32,053 nt of DNA from Balneolaceae bacterium (GTDB lineage Bacteria; Bacteroidota; Rhodothermia; Balneolales; Balneolaceae), in contig REDT01000207.1 of NCBI GenBank assembly GCA_007693295.1, positions 1 to 32,053 on the forward strand, in the 5' to 3' direction. The notes below the pieces were generated by a model. It was not told the origin of the DNA. It ran no database searches and worked only from the letters and a program-made list of their open reading frames with translations. This document shows positions 19,463 to 27,802 of the stretch, in pieces (the stretch's first letter is position 1; each line of letters begins with the position of its first letter). Position numbers and translations under genes: made by a program.

Positions 19463-19661
19463 AGTCGCTCTTATTTGATTAGTTGTTAGTTCTGCTATTA
19501 TTCAATTTAACAAAATGATGGGAGGAATCGTTGGAAAATCAGGAGCCGGCTCACTTATAGTGGCAGGTTTTTGGTTCTTTGTTGATTGTCCCATTGGAAT
19601 GCCGTTGACATGGGTAATCGTATCACCCACTTCTTGGCAGATTTAGATTCCTTCGTTTCAC

Positions 19662-19863
19662 CAAACGTTCCTGACGAAACGTAGTTGAGGTAATTTGTAC
19701 CGCTACTGTGACCGATCACACTTCACTGCAGGACGTATCATTGTGGTCTGTTCCTGATCATTGTAACAGCTTATGTTTGACCCAGATTCCGTCCCAATAG
19801 GGACGATTGATCGGTAACAAAAAATGTGAGACCGTGCTTTCCACGTTCCGTCAGGAACGTTTG
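19662..19863. repeat. 15-bp perfect inverted repeat pair bracketing ~170 bp of non-coding DNA
   Basis: 19662-19676 CAAACGTTCCTGACG and 19849-19863 CGTCAGGAACGTTTG are exact reverse complements; internal hairpin GTCCCaataGGGAC. Confidence 0.6.
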
Positions 19864-20088
19864 ATGGACTATGGAACATAACATCATAAACTGACTTCAT
19901 CGAATAAGACTTACCCAAACAGATCAACATAGAACCGGGATATTATCTGCCTTTATTACGATTTGAATTACCGTCGCCAAAGCTATAGTGTGTGTTAGTT
20001 CTCTCTAAGAATTAAATTCATTCTTGGACAATTACTCATTAGTTTATTACTTAAAAGAAGTGATGTTTAACATTAAACCTGAAATTGC

Positions 20089-20772
20089 ATGCCTATGTCT
20101 CATCGAATTAAACTCCACCCCGACTCACCTCATAAAAAGAAAATATTTGAGTTAGCTGATGAACTGATAAATGGGGGAGTAGCAGTTGTTCCAACCGATA
20201 GCCAATATGCGTTGGTCTGCGACTATCAAAATAAAAAGGGAATTGATAGAATTCGCAAAATCCGTCGCTTTGACAAGAAAGACCATCTTACGGTGATGTG
20301 CCACAGTTTGCAGCATGTAGCTACATTTGCCAACCTTTCGGATACAAATTTCAAATTGATTAAGAGGCTTATTCCGGGGCCATATACATTCATATTGCCG
20401 GCAACCCGTGAAGTTCCGCGCCTTCTCACCCATCCCAAAAAACGCACGGTCGGTATCCGTGTTCCCGACAACCCAATCTGCCTGGAGATGATTGATGTGC
20501 TGGGCCGTCCTGTACTCGCTATTACGGCAAAGATGCCGGATGTGGAGCATGCCCACCCGGAAGATGGCGACAGAGAATTATTTCTAAGCCGTTTCGATAT
20601 GGTGGTAGATGTAGTTGTGGATGACCAGGGGACTCTTCCCACTGTCGAAACCACAATTGTTGATCTTACCGGTGACCAGCCTGAACTGCTGCGTGAAGGT
20701 TTGGGGATGGATGGCCTGCTTGAAGCCCTGGCTCTTGAGGGCTTGACACTGGCAGACAGGGTGGCCGTATGA
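20089..20772 (+). CDS. Sua5/YciO/YrdC family protein, YciO-like
   Basis: 227 aa; VVPTDSQYALVCDYQNKKGIDRIRKIRRFDKKDHLTVMC and LIPGPYTFILPATREVPRLLTHPKKRTVGIRVPDNPI; the TSAN motif of TsaC/Sua5 is replaced by ITAKM. Confidence 0.85.
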   Translation: MPMSHRIKLHPDSPHKKKIFELADELINGGVAVVPTDSQYALVCDYQNKKGIDRIRKIRRFDKKDHLTVMCHSLQHVATFANLSDTNFKLIKRLIPGPYTFILPATREVPRLLTHPKKRTVGIRVPDNPICLEMIDVLGRPVLAITAKMPDVEHAHPEDGDRELFLSRFDMVVDVVVDDQGTLPTVETTIVDLTGDQPELLREGLGMDGLLEALALEGLTLADRVAV

Positions 20773-21845
20773 AAATTGCAATTAATACCGGTGGGGGAGA
20801 TGCACCCGGGCTGAATGCCGCAATTCGGTCGGCTACACTTTCAGCTCTTCGATTGGGGTGGGAGGTAGTTGGCATTCAAAACGGTTACGGGTCGCTCTAT
20901 ACTGACGAACCATTTATACCACTAACCCGGGAACGTGTGCGGGGTATAACCATGATGGGAGGCACGATTTTGGGTACAGCCAATCGCGGCAATCCCTTTG
21001 AAATGCCCTACAAGAAACCGGATGGCACCTGGGGCGCAGAAGACCGGTCTGATGAGCTCGTTGATGTATTTCGGCGCTATGGAGTAGACGCACTGGTTGC
21101 TATAGGCGGTGACGGATCCATGCGAATTGCAAATAGGATTGCCCAAAAGGGAGTTAAAGTTGTTGGGGTTCCAAAAACAATTGATAATGATATTTGGGCC
21201 TGTGATATCTCCCTGGGCTTTGATACAGCTGTAACCACGGCCACCGATGCGATCGATAAAATTGCAACAACGGCGCAATCTCACAGAAGAATAATGGTAA
21301 TTGAGGTGATGGGGCGATATGCCGGGTGGATTGCACTGCACTCGGGACTATCTGCCTCGGCAGATGCTATCCTGATTCCGGAAATTGAGTTTAGCCTGGA
21401 ATCAATTGTCGATAAAATTTTTGAGAGAGAGGCAAAGGGCGAAAAGTATTCAATCGTTGTTGTGGCAGAAGGGGCAGTAGAAGTGGGCGGAAATCGTTTT
21501 GTGAAAGGAAAGAAAATCGGACAATCGGAACAGCTGGGCGGAATAGCTGAATACCTGGAAAGCGAATTGAGCGAACGAACAGGCAAAGAGTCTCGATCGC
21601 TGGTGTTGGGGCACCTGCAGAGGGGAGGCGTGCCTTCAGCTTACGACAGGCTGATATCGCTTAGATTTGGAGCTGCTGCCGTAAGAGTGCTTGATGAAGG
21701 GCAGGTGAATAAAATGATTGTCATGCAACAAAGTACCATACGGGCCATACCCCTGGAAGAGGTTGCTGATAAAATGAAGCTGGTGCCACTAGACAGTGAT
21801 ACAATAGCAACAGCCAGGGAAATTGGAATTTGTTTGGGAGATTGA
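20769..21845 (+). CDS. 6-phosphofructokinase
   Basis: 358 aa; TGGGDAPGLNA, AIGGDGSMRIA, PKTIDNDI, VIEVMGRYAGWIA, GHLQRGGVPSAYDR; start overlaps upstream stop (ATGA). Confidence 0.95.
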   Translation: MKIAINTGGGDAPGLNAAIRSATLSALRLGWEVVGIQNGYGSLYTDEPFIPLTRERVRGITMMGGTILGTANRGNPFEMPYKKPDGTWGAEDRSDELVDVFRRYGVDALVAIGGDGSMRIANRIAQKGVKVVGVPKTIDNDIWACDISLGFDTAVTTATDAIDKIATTAQSHRRIMVIEVMGRYAGWIALHSGLSASADAILIPEIEFSLESIVDKIFEREAKGEKYSIVVVAEGAVEVGGNRFVKGKKIGQSEQLGGIAEYLESELSERTGKESRSLVLGHLQRGGVPSAYDRLISLRFGAAAVRVLDEGQVNKMIVMQQSTIRAIPLEEVADKMKLVPLDSDTIATAREIGICLGD

Positions 21846-21846
21846 T

Positions 21847-22239
21847 ATGAGCTTTTTAAGCGGGTTACGCGGAATGATGGGGGGTAGTAAACCTACGCTT
21901 TCGGAAAAGTGGCGACTGCCGGACAGTACTTCAGAAATTGAAGAGATTTTAAAAAAGGATGCCGGTATTCAGGTAATCTATAAACACAGTTTCAGTTGCG
22001 GCATCTCAATGTTTGCCAAGCTGAAAGTGGAAGAGGTGATGAAGGATGCATCAGATGAGGCTGAGTTTTACCTCATTGATGTAAGGCAAAGCCGGGATGC
22101 CTCAAATCATGTGGCTGAACTGTCAGGAATCAGGCATGAGTCACCACAGGTTATTGTGATAAAAAATGGTGAAATTGTCTGGCACGCCTCCCACGGCGCC
22201 ATAGACGAGAAATCATTGATGAAGTATATTGAGATATAA
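21847..22239 (+). CDS. YtxJ-type monothiol bacilliredoxin (bacillithiol system redox-active protein)
   Basis: YKHSFSCGISMFAKLKVEEV, SPQVIVIKNGEIVWHASHGAI; the ORF track begins at 21823 but the ATG at 21847, one base after the pfk stop, is the more likely start. Confidence 0.8.
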   Translation: MSFLSGLRGMMGGSKPTLSEKWRLPDSTSEIEEILKKDAGIQVIYKHSFSCGISMFAKLKVEEVMKDASDEAEFYLIDVRQSRDASNHVAELSGIRHESPQVIVIKNGEIVWHASHGAIDEKSLMKYIEI

Positions 22240-22333
22240 ACTTTGGTGTAAATATCTCAATTTGAGAATATTTATTCATTTTTAGTCTGAAACTATCAGT
22301 ATCCCGGCCTTATGGCTAAGACATTTCTTATAC

Positions 22334-22564
22334 TCAGGATACTCCATTTTCGCCGAATTTTTTTTCAGCTACTTTCTGTATTAGCTTCTTAAAATCCTCA
22401 ACTTTATCGCTGTTTAATCGTTTTAACCGGTTGTTGATCGCCTGAGGAGAAACCCCCTCAAACACAGATATATCCGTTTGATCGACTTCATAGTCGATCA
22501 TCATCTTGAGAAGGGTTTTCTCATATTCGCTTCGTAAACTTTTTGAATTGCGTCCGGAACTCAT
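22334..22564 (-). CDS. Small HTH-type protein, unknown function
   Basis: 76 aa; DYEVDQTDISVFEGVSPQAINNRLKRLN reads as a helix-turn-helix. Confidence 0.5.
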   Translation of the reverse strand: MSSGRNSKSLRSEYEKTLLKMMIDYEVDQTDISVFEGVSPQAINNRLKRLNSDKVEDFKKLIQKVAEKKFGENGVS

Positions 22565-22614
22565 CTTTGAATTTGTTTTATAAGTTATTTGATAGTTTGG
22601 TAGTTTTACCGGAT

Positions 22615-22634
22615 GTTTAAATTTAAATTTAAAC
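22615..22634. promoter_or_regulatory. 20-bp perfect palindrome, candidate operator
   Basis: GTTTAAATTTAAATTTAAAC, 50 bp upstream of the 22564 start, between two divergent HTH genes. Confidence 0.4.
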
Positions 22635-22821
22635 TTAAATAGTCACTCTCTGGTATTACTAAGCATACATAAAATATCACAAAATGAGAATTTAAAATAA
22701 TGATTTAGATCAAATCGTTATATAAGAAGGGCTTTGAATACATCTGTCAAAACCCTTCCGGATATTATTATCAACAAAAAAACTGATTATTAGCGATAAG
22801 GAAAAACATAACGTTACGTCA

Positions 22822-23220
22822 ATTTTAGCACGGCTAAAAGATGAACTGAATCTCCAGAAGGATGTAGATCTCGCAGAATTTTTGGGTGTTGCTCAAAATA
22901 CCATCTCTGCCTGGAAAAAGAGAGACAGTGTGAACTATGAGCTGATTTTTGATAAAGTAATTCCCTACAATATCGATCTGAACTGGCTGATTTATGGTAA
23001 GTTGATGCCTCAGATCGTGGAAGATGAAAATTTGCTTGAAACCATCAGGATGGCAAAAGAAAATGAGAACTTCACTGAAGCTGAGGGTAAGGTGATGAAT
23101 GTGATAGAAATCATACAAAGACTTCCCTGGTCAACTTCTACCCGCCGCTTAATTATGGAAAATTATCTCTACCTGGTCTATAATGAACAGCTGGAACTGG
23201 ATAAGCAGAAGGAAAGGTAG
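22822..23220 (+). CDS. Phage CI-repressor-like HTH protein (start extended upstream of the 22882 TTG)
   Basis: In-frame upstream translation completes the HTH: ILARLKDELNLQKDVDLAEFLGVAQNTISAWKKRDSVNYELIFDKV. The exact start is uncertain; no in-frame ATG/GTG/TTG between the stop at 22735 and 22882. Confidence 0.6.
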   Translation: MLARLKDELNLQKDVDLAEFLGVAQNTISAWKKRDSVNYELIFDKVIPYNIDLNWLIYGKLMPQIVEDENLLETIRMAKENENFTEAEGKVMNVIEIIQRLPWSTSTRRLIMENYLYLVYNEQLELDKQKER

Positions 23221-23334
23221 GGTGCGTTTAGTTCGTTGTGAGGCTTTGAACTGAGGGTTCATTTTTTTATGTGTTAAAAACACGACCACTCATCTCGCCT
23301 TATTATGTGGGTATAGACTGAATTTGTTAAAGGC

Positions 23335-23360
23335 AAAAAAGGCCGTCAATGAAACCGGCA
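23335..23360 (-). terminator. Weak intrinsic terminator candidate for the exonuclease gene
   Basis: Minus strand GCCGgtttcattgaCGGCCTTTTTTG; short stem then T run, just after the stop. Confidence 0.3.
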
Positions 23361-23363
23361 ACC

Positions 23364-24071
23364 TCAAGACGCCTGTATCTCTTTTAGCTTACTGAGAGCC
23401 CGCTCATTCAGGTTTTTAAAAATATCCTCGGCAATGTCGCCAACCGTATACTTCATTCTAAGCCAAACAATGTAGGTTGCCATTACATCTTCATAGCAGT
23501 AGTGTTCAATCTCTTCAAGTTTCCCCTCCCTGTACATCGCCAATACTTCATTTCCCTCGGCTGTCTGCTTAAAGGGTACATCAATCAGATAGCCAAGGTG
23601 TTTTAATTTGGGATAGGAGCTGGCCCCGTAGTTGCTGAACTCATCCATCAGGTCAACATTTGATTTGCTGAAGCGATAGCGAATGTCGTAGTGATTCAGC
23701 CGTAAGGGCATCTGCATCCCGTATTTCATAGAGCGATAGGTGATCAGCGGCAGATCAAAACCGCGCCCATTATGATGTATCAGCCCAAAATCTTTATAGG
23801 TGAGCAGGGAGTCGAACAGGGCGGTCAATCCCTTTTTTTCATCCTCACCGTTCCATCCGGCCTTCTGAACCGGCTTGCCGTTATTCTCCACCCAAAGGCC
23901 TACCCACGAAACCATGCGATGGTACATGGGCGGTAAAAAACCGCTGCTGTTACGCGCCAGTTGTTCGGAAGCAGCAATCAGCAGATCATCTTCATCCATA
24001 TCATGGTCATTCATCACCCTTCTGACGAATTCAAAATCGGGAATGGTTTCTACGTCAAATATGAAGAACAT
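23364..24071 (-). CDS. Predicted PolB-like 3'-5' exonuclease
   Basis: 235 aa; FFIFDVETIPDFEFVRRV, IHHNGRGFDLPLITYRSM, CYEDVMATYIVWLRM. Confidence 0.85.
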   Translation of the reverse strand: MFFIFDVETIPDFEFVRRVMNDHDMDEDDLLIAASEQLARNSSGFLPPMYHRMVSWVGLWVENNGKPVQKAGWNGEDEKKGLTALFDSLLTYKDFGLIHHNGRGFDLPLITYRSMKYGMQMPLRLNHYDIRYRFSKSNVDLMDEFSNYGASSYPKLKHLGYLIDVPFKQTAEGNEVLAMYREGKLEEIEHYCYEDVMATYIVWLRMKYTVGDIAEDIFKNLNERALSKLKEIQAS

Positions 24072-24091
24072 GGCTTTTATTTTAGTTTTAT

Positions 24092-24147
24092 GAGTCTTGA
24101 GTCTTGAGTCTTGAGTCTTGAGTCTTGAGTATCGAGTATTGAGATGT
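24092..24147. repeat. Heptanucleotide tandem repeat (GAGTCTT)n with degenerate end and adjacent inverted segment
   Basis: Five perfect GAGTCTT units at 24092-24126, then GAGTATC, GAGTATT, GAGATGT; CGACTCAAGACTC follows near 24162-24174 as a partial reverse complement. Confidence 0.9.
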
Positions 24148-24183
24148 GAGGTGTGTTCTCACGACTCAAGACTCACGACTACC

Positions 24184-25176
24184 TCAGTCTCTTTCACCCG
24201 CAAGACTCCCCATAAATTGCGAGTTGAACTGATCATCTGCAAATCCCATTTTCAACAGATGCATAGTTTTTGTGATAGTTGCTTCCATGGTCATCTTACC
24301 CGCACTGAGTGCACCGCGTTGCTTCAGGGCTTTGCCGCTGGTATAAAGGTCCAGATTAACCGCATCATAGGCAGCTTGCGAGGTGATTATGACATGGCAA
24401 CCGTTTTCTCTGCACTTTTCAACGAATGGAAGCATGTTGTACTCACCCTTAACCGGTATATTTCCGCTGCCAAATGCCTCGATAATGATAGCCTGGGTCA
24501 GGTTAAGATCGATGCAATTCAGGAGTTTGGGGTTTAGGTTTGGGTGAAGTTTAACGACATGAATTGAATCATCAAAATCCGGCCTATAGTTCAGCTCTCC
24601 CTGCGGTCTCAGTATGTGTTCGGCCAAAACAATATCAATCCCAATTTCGGCCAGCAGCGGGAAGTTGGGGGAGGTAAATGCATCAAAATCGCCGATACTC
24701 ATTTTGGTGCTGCGGTTTCCCCGGTAGAGATGATCGTTGAAGCAGATGGCAACTTCAGGTACCGGCCAGGTAGCCAGTTCAACGGCATTTACAAGGTTGC
24801 GGCGGGCGTCGCTTCGAATTTTACTCATGGGCACCTGGCTGCCGGTAAAGATAATGGGCTTGGCAAGGTTGCGAAATGCAAAGGAGAGCGCCGAAGCTGT
24901 ATACGACATGGTGTCGGTTCCGTGCAAAACAACAAACCCGTCATACTCAGAATATTGGCTGTAAATCGTATCGCACAACAGTTTCCAGTGATGCCGGTTA
25001 ACGTCTGAACTGTCCTCAAAAAACACCTTTTGAATGGTTAAATTGGCAATTTCATTCAGCTCCGGAATCTCCCTGTAGAGCAGTTCACCCCACTTTTCAG
25101 GGTTCAGGTCGGCCCCCTTGCTATTGGGATGCATGGCAATGGTTCCGCCGGTTTGAAGTAAAAGAATATTTTTCAT
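24184..25176 (-). CDS. ansA: L-asparaginase (type I)
   Basis: 330 aa; LLLQTGGTIAM, VVLHGTDTMSYTASALSF, IFTGSQVPMSKIRSDARRNL. Confidence 0.93.
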   Translation of the reverse strand: MKNILLLQTGGTIAMHPNSKGADLNPEKWGELLYREIPELNEIANLTIQKVFFEDSSDVNRHHWKLLCDTIYSQYSEYDGFVVLHGTDTMSYTASALSFAFRNLAKPIIFTGSQVPMSKIRSDARRNLVNAVELATWPVPEVAICFNDHLYRGNRSTKMSIGDFDAFTSPNFPLLAEIGIDIVLAEHILRPQGELNYRPDFDDSIHVVKLHPNLNPKLLNCIDLNLTQAIIIEAFGSGNIPVKGEYNMLPFVEKCRENGCHVIITSQAAYDAVNLDLYTSGKALKQRGALSAGKMTMEATITKTMHLLKMGFADDQFNSQFMGSLAGERD

Positions 25177-25418
25177 GTTGATTTGATCGTCAGGGCTTAT
25201 AAATTATGGGGAAGATAGTGAAGTATAGAGAAGTTCCCAGCAGAGGTTGCTGTGCAGAACCTTTGAACTGATTTTAAGCCGAAGCTGCTCCTTATTGAAC
25301 GGAGGAGTGCAGGCCGTCCTGATTCAGAATTTCCGGTAAAAACAGATGCTTGATCTTTAGATTCAGGTTCAGGAATACTAAATTGATTATTGAATAGAAA
25401 CTTAAAAAGGAGTCTAAG

Positions 25419-27542
25419 ATGAACATCTATCAACCCAGGAACATCAGGAATGTAGTATTGTTAGGGCACTCAGGATCCGGGAAAACGACACTCGCCGAAA
25501 CCATGATATTTGAATCGGGAACCTCTTCAAAGAGAGGATCGATTCTTCAAAAGAATACAATTTCTGATTATCGGGAAATAGAAAAAGAGAAGGAGAAATC
25601 GGTTTACAGTTCGCTTTTACATCTCGACTGGCGGGGCACAAAAATCAATCTGCTTGATACTCCGGGCTCACCGGACTTTTGGGGGCAAGTTAGCGATTCG
25701 CTATATGTGGCCGACTCAGCTCTCGTGATTTTGAATAGCGAAGCCGGCGTTGAAGTGAGCACCGAGGCAATCTGGAAGGCAACCGAGCAGAAATCGCTGC
25801 CTTCGATACTTGTAGTTAACAAACTGGACAGCGAATTTTCTGATTTTCAGAAAACGGTCGACATGGCAAAAGAGAGTTTTGGCCGCGGAGTGGCGATAGT
25901 ACAGTTTCCCTACAGCGAGGGTGAAGACTTTCACGCAATTATCGATGTGCTGAAAATGACCATGTACGAATTTCCGGAAGCGGGAGGGCGCCCCGATAAA
26001 CTCCCAATCCCCGAATCGCAAAAAGCGCAGGCCGAGCTGCTTCAAAACGAACTGGTTGAAGCTATTGCTGAGAACGATGAAACCCTGCTTGATCTCTATT
26101 TTGAACACGGCAAACTGGATGAATATCAAATGCGGGATGGATTAATTTTAGGAATGCAGCAACGCGAAATCTTTCCGCTGTTTTGTGCATCGGCCGGCCG
26201 AAATGCCGGAACCGGGCGTATCATGAGCTTTATATCCAATGTTTCGCCGAATCCGCTTCAGCGCAGCATGCCTTTAAAAAGTGGTGAAAACCATACCATT
26301 TCACCTGATGACTCCCCTTCGTTCTTTGCATTTAAAACGATTTCGGAACCACATGTTGGTGATATCACCTTTTTGAAGGCTACGGGTGGTGAATTGAAGC
26401 CGGGTGATGATTTGATCAATATGCGTACCGATAATGGAATTCGGCTTGGAGGGCTCTTTATCAATCAGGGCTCTAAACGGATTGAAGTCAATAAAGTCAT
26501 TGCCGGAGACCTGGCCGTGGCCCTTAAGCTCAAAGACATTCAGGCCGGCGACACCGTAGCCGGGAAAAACAGTGATCTTGAGTTTGAACCCATTCAATAC
26601 CCCGACACAACCATGCGCGTGGCGCTTAGGGTGAAAAAAGAGGGAGAAGAGGATAAGCTGGCCAACGCTCTTCACCAGATTGAGAGAGAGGATCCTTCAG
26701 TAGAGGTGGAGCAGAGCCAGGAGCTGCAACAGACCATTTTACACGGATTGGGTGAAGAGCATTTAAATGTGATTCATCATCTGCTAAAAGAGCGCTTCAA
26801 GCTGGATGTAGAGTTTATGACTCCGCGTATTCCCTATCGTGAAACCATTACCAAAAAAGTTGAAGCCCGCTACAAGCATAAGAAACAGAGTGGTGGGGCC
26901 GGTCAATATGCCGAGGTTTACCTCTCCATCGAACCATGGTATGAAGGAATGCCCGACCGGAACGACCTGAATGTGCGCGATGTGCAGGAGCTGGACCTTG
27001 AGTGGGGCGGAAAGCTGGTGTTTCAAAACTGTATCGTAGGCGGAGTTATCGACAACCGCTTTATGCCCGCCATTTTGAAAGGAATTATGGATAAGATGGC
27101 AAAAGGGCCTATGAGCGGCTGCCGTGCAAGAGATATTCGTGTTTCGGTGTACGACGGCTCCATGCACTCTGTAGATTCGAACGAAGCGGCTTTTAAAACC
27201 GCGGCACTTATGGCTTTTAAAGAGGGGTTTTTGAACGCAAATCCACAACTTATGGAGCCAATCTACGAGGTTGAAGTTACTCTTCCGGCTGATTATATGG
27301 GAGATGTGATGAGTGATTTAAGCTCTCGGCGCGGACAAATTCTGGGGATGGATTCCGAAGGCTCCATTCAGAAAGTAAAGGCAATTGTGCCCCTGAAAGA
27401 ACTGGATCAGTATACAACCCGGCTCAAATCGATGACCCAGGGAAGTGCCACCTATTCACGAAATTTCCACAGTTATGCCCCGGTCCCTCAAGATATACAG
27501 AAGAGGGTTATGGAAGATACCCTTCAGGTTGAGGAGGGGTGA
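25419..27542 (+). CDS. Elongation factor G-like GTPase (EF-G paralog)
   Basis: 707 aa; P-loop GHSGSGKTTL, LLDTPGSPDF, VVNKLDS, domain IV YKHKKQSGGAGQYAEVYLSIEP, domain V EPIYEVEVTLPADYMGDVMSDLSSRRGQILGM. Confidence 0.93.
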   Translation: MNIYQPRNIRNVVLLGHSGSGKTTLAETMIFESGTSSKRGSILQKNTISDYREIEKEKEKSVYSSLLHLDWRGTKINLLDTPGSPDFWGQVSDSLYVADSALVILNSEAGVEVSTEAIWKATEQKSLPSILVVNKLDSEFSDFQKTVDMAKESFGRGVAIVQFPYSEGEDFHAIIDVLKMTMYEFPEAGGRPDKLPIPESQKAQAELLQNELVEAIAENDETLLDLYFEHGKLDEYQMRDGLILGMQQREIFPLFCASAGRNAGTGRIMSFISNVSPNPLQRSMPLKSGENHTISPDDSPSFFAFKTISEPHVGDITFLKATGGELKPGDDLINMRTDNGIRLGGLFINQGSKRIEVNKVIAGDLAVALKLKDIQAGDTVAGKNSDLEFEPIQYPDTTMRVALRVKKEGEEDKLANALHQIEREDPSVEVEQSQELQQTILHGLGEEHLNVIHHLLKERFKLDVEFMTPRIPYRETITKKVEARYKHKKQSGGAGQYAEVYLSIEPWYEGMPDRNDLNVRDVQELDLEWGGKLVFQNCIVGGVIDNRFMPAILKGIMDKMAKGPMSGCRARDIRVSVYDGSMHSVDSNEAAFKTAALMAFKEGFLNANPQLMEPIYEVEVTLPADYMGDVMSDLSSRRGQILGMDSEGSIQKVKAIVPLKELDQYTTRLKSMTQGSATYSRNFHSYAPVPQDIQKRVMEDTLQVEEG

Positions 27543-27603
27543 GTATTTTGTTTGCTTATATCGGATCTGAGTACGATTTATAATATTTCGAATGGTATCG
27601 ATG

Positions 27604-27757
27604 AAAGTCCCCTCCTTTCCAAGGAGGGGATTTAGGGGTGGTTGTGCCATGGGCATCCCTTTTTGGGAAAAAGCTATGAATCAATTTTTTAATCTATAGC
27701 CATGAGGATAGTGCAGTAAACCACCCCCTGACCCCTCCTTGAGAAGGAGGGGAGTCT
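27604..27757. repeat. Two inverted copies of a ~38-bp hairpin repeat
   Basis: AGTCCCCTCCTTTCCAAGGAGGGGATTTAGGGGTGGTT (from 27606) versus AACCACCCCCTGACCCCTCCTTGAGAAGGAGGGGAGTCT (from 27719), near-reverse complements, each an internal CCCCTCCTT/AAGGAGGGG hairpin. Confidence 0.85.
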
Positions 27758-27802
27758 CTTATTCCGAAATTTTAGAATCGAACACACGTTAATAAAAAAT
27801 AT

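Noticed and set aside
19707-19720. TGTGAccgaTCACA as a CRP site
   Set aside because: Spacer is 4 bp rather than 6, it is not positioned at a clear promoter, and it lies inside repeat-like DNA; too weak alone.
19703-19930. 75 aa minus-strand ORF in the 19463-20088 intergenic region
   Set aside because: Overlaps inverted-repeat DNA; no domain-like sequence.
20089-20772. Call as the tRNA t6A enzyme TsaC/Sua5
   Set aside because: Motifs fit the YciO subgroup better (PTDSQYAL, PGPYTFIL..EVPR, and ITAKM instead of TSAN).
24092-24147. Tandem repeat considered as a CRISPR array
   Set aside because: 7-bp directly adjoining units with no spacers; a microsatellite-type repeat.
26784-27248. 154 aa minus-strand ORF within the EF-G-like gene
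   Set aside because: Antisense to conserved domains IV/V of the EF-G-like protein.
27456-27656. 66 aa minus-strand ORF overlapping the EF-G-like 3' end
   Set aside because: Its N-terminus is a translation of the CCCCTCC/GGAGGGG repeat, typical of spurious ORFs from such repeats.
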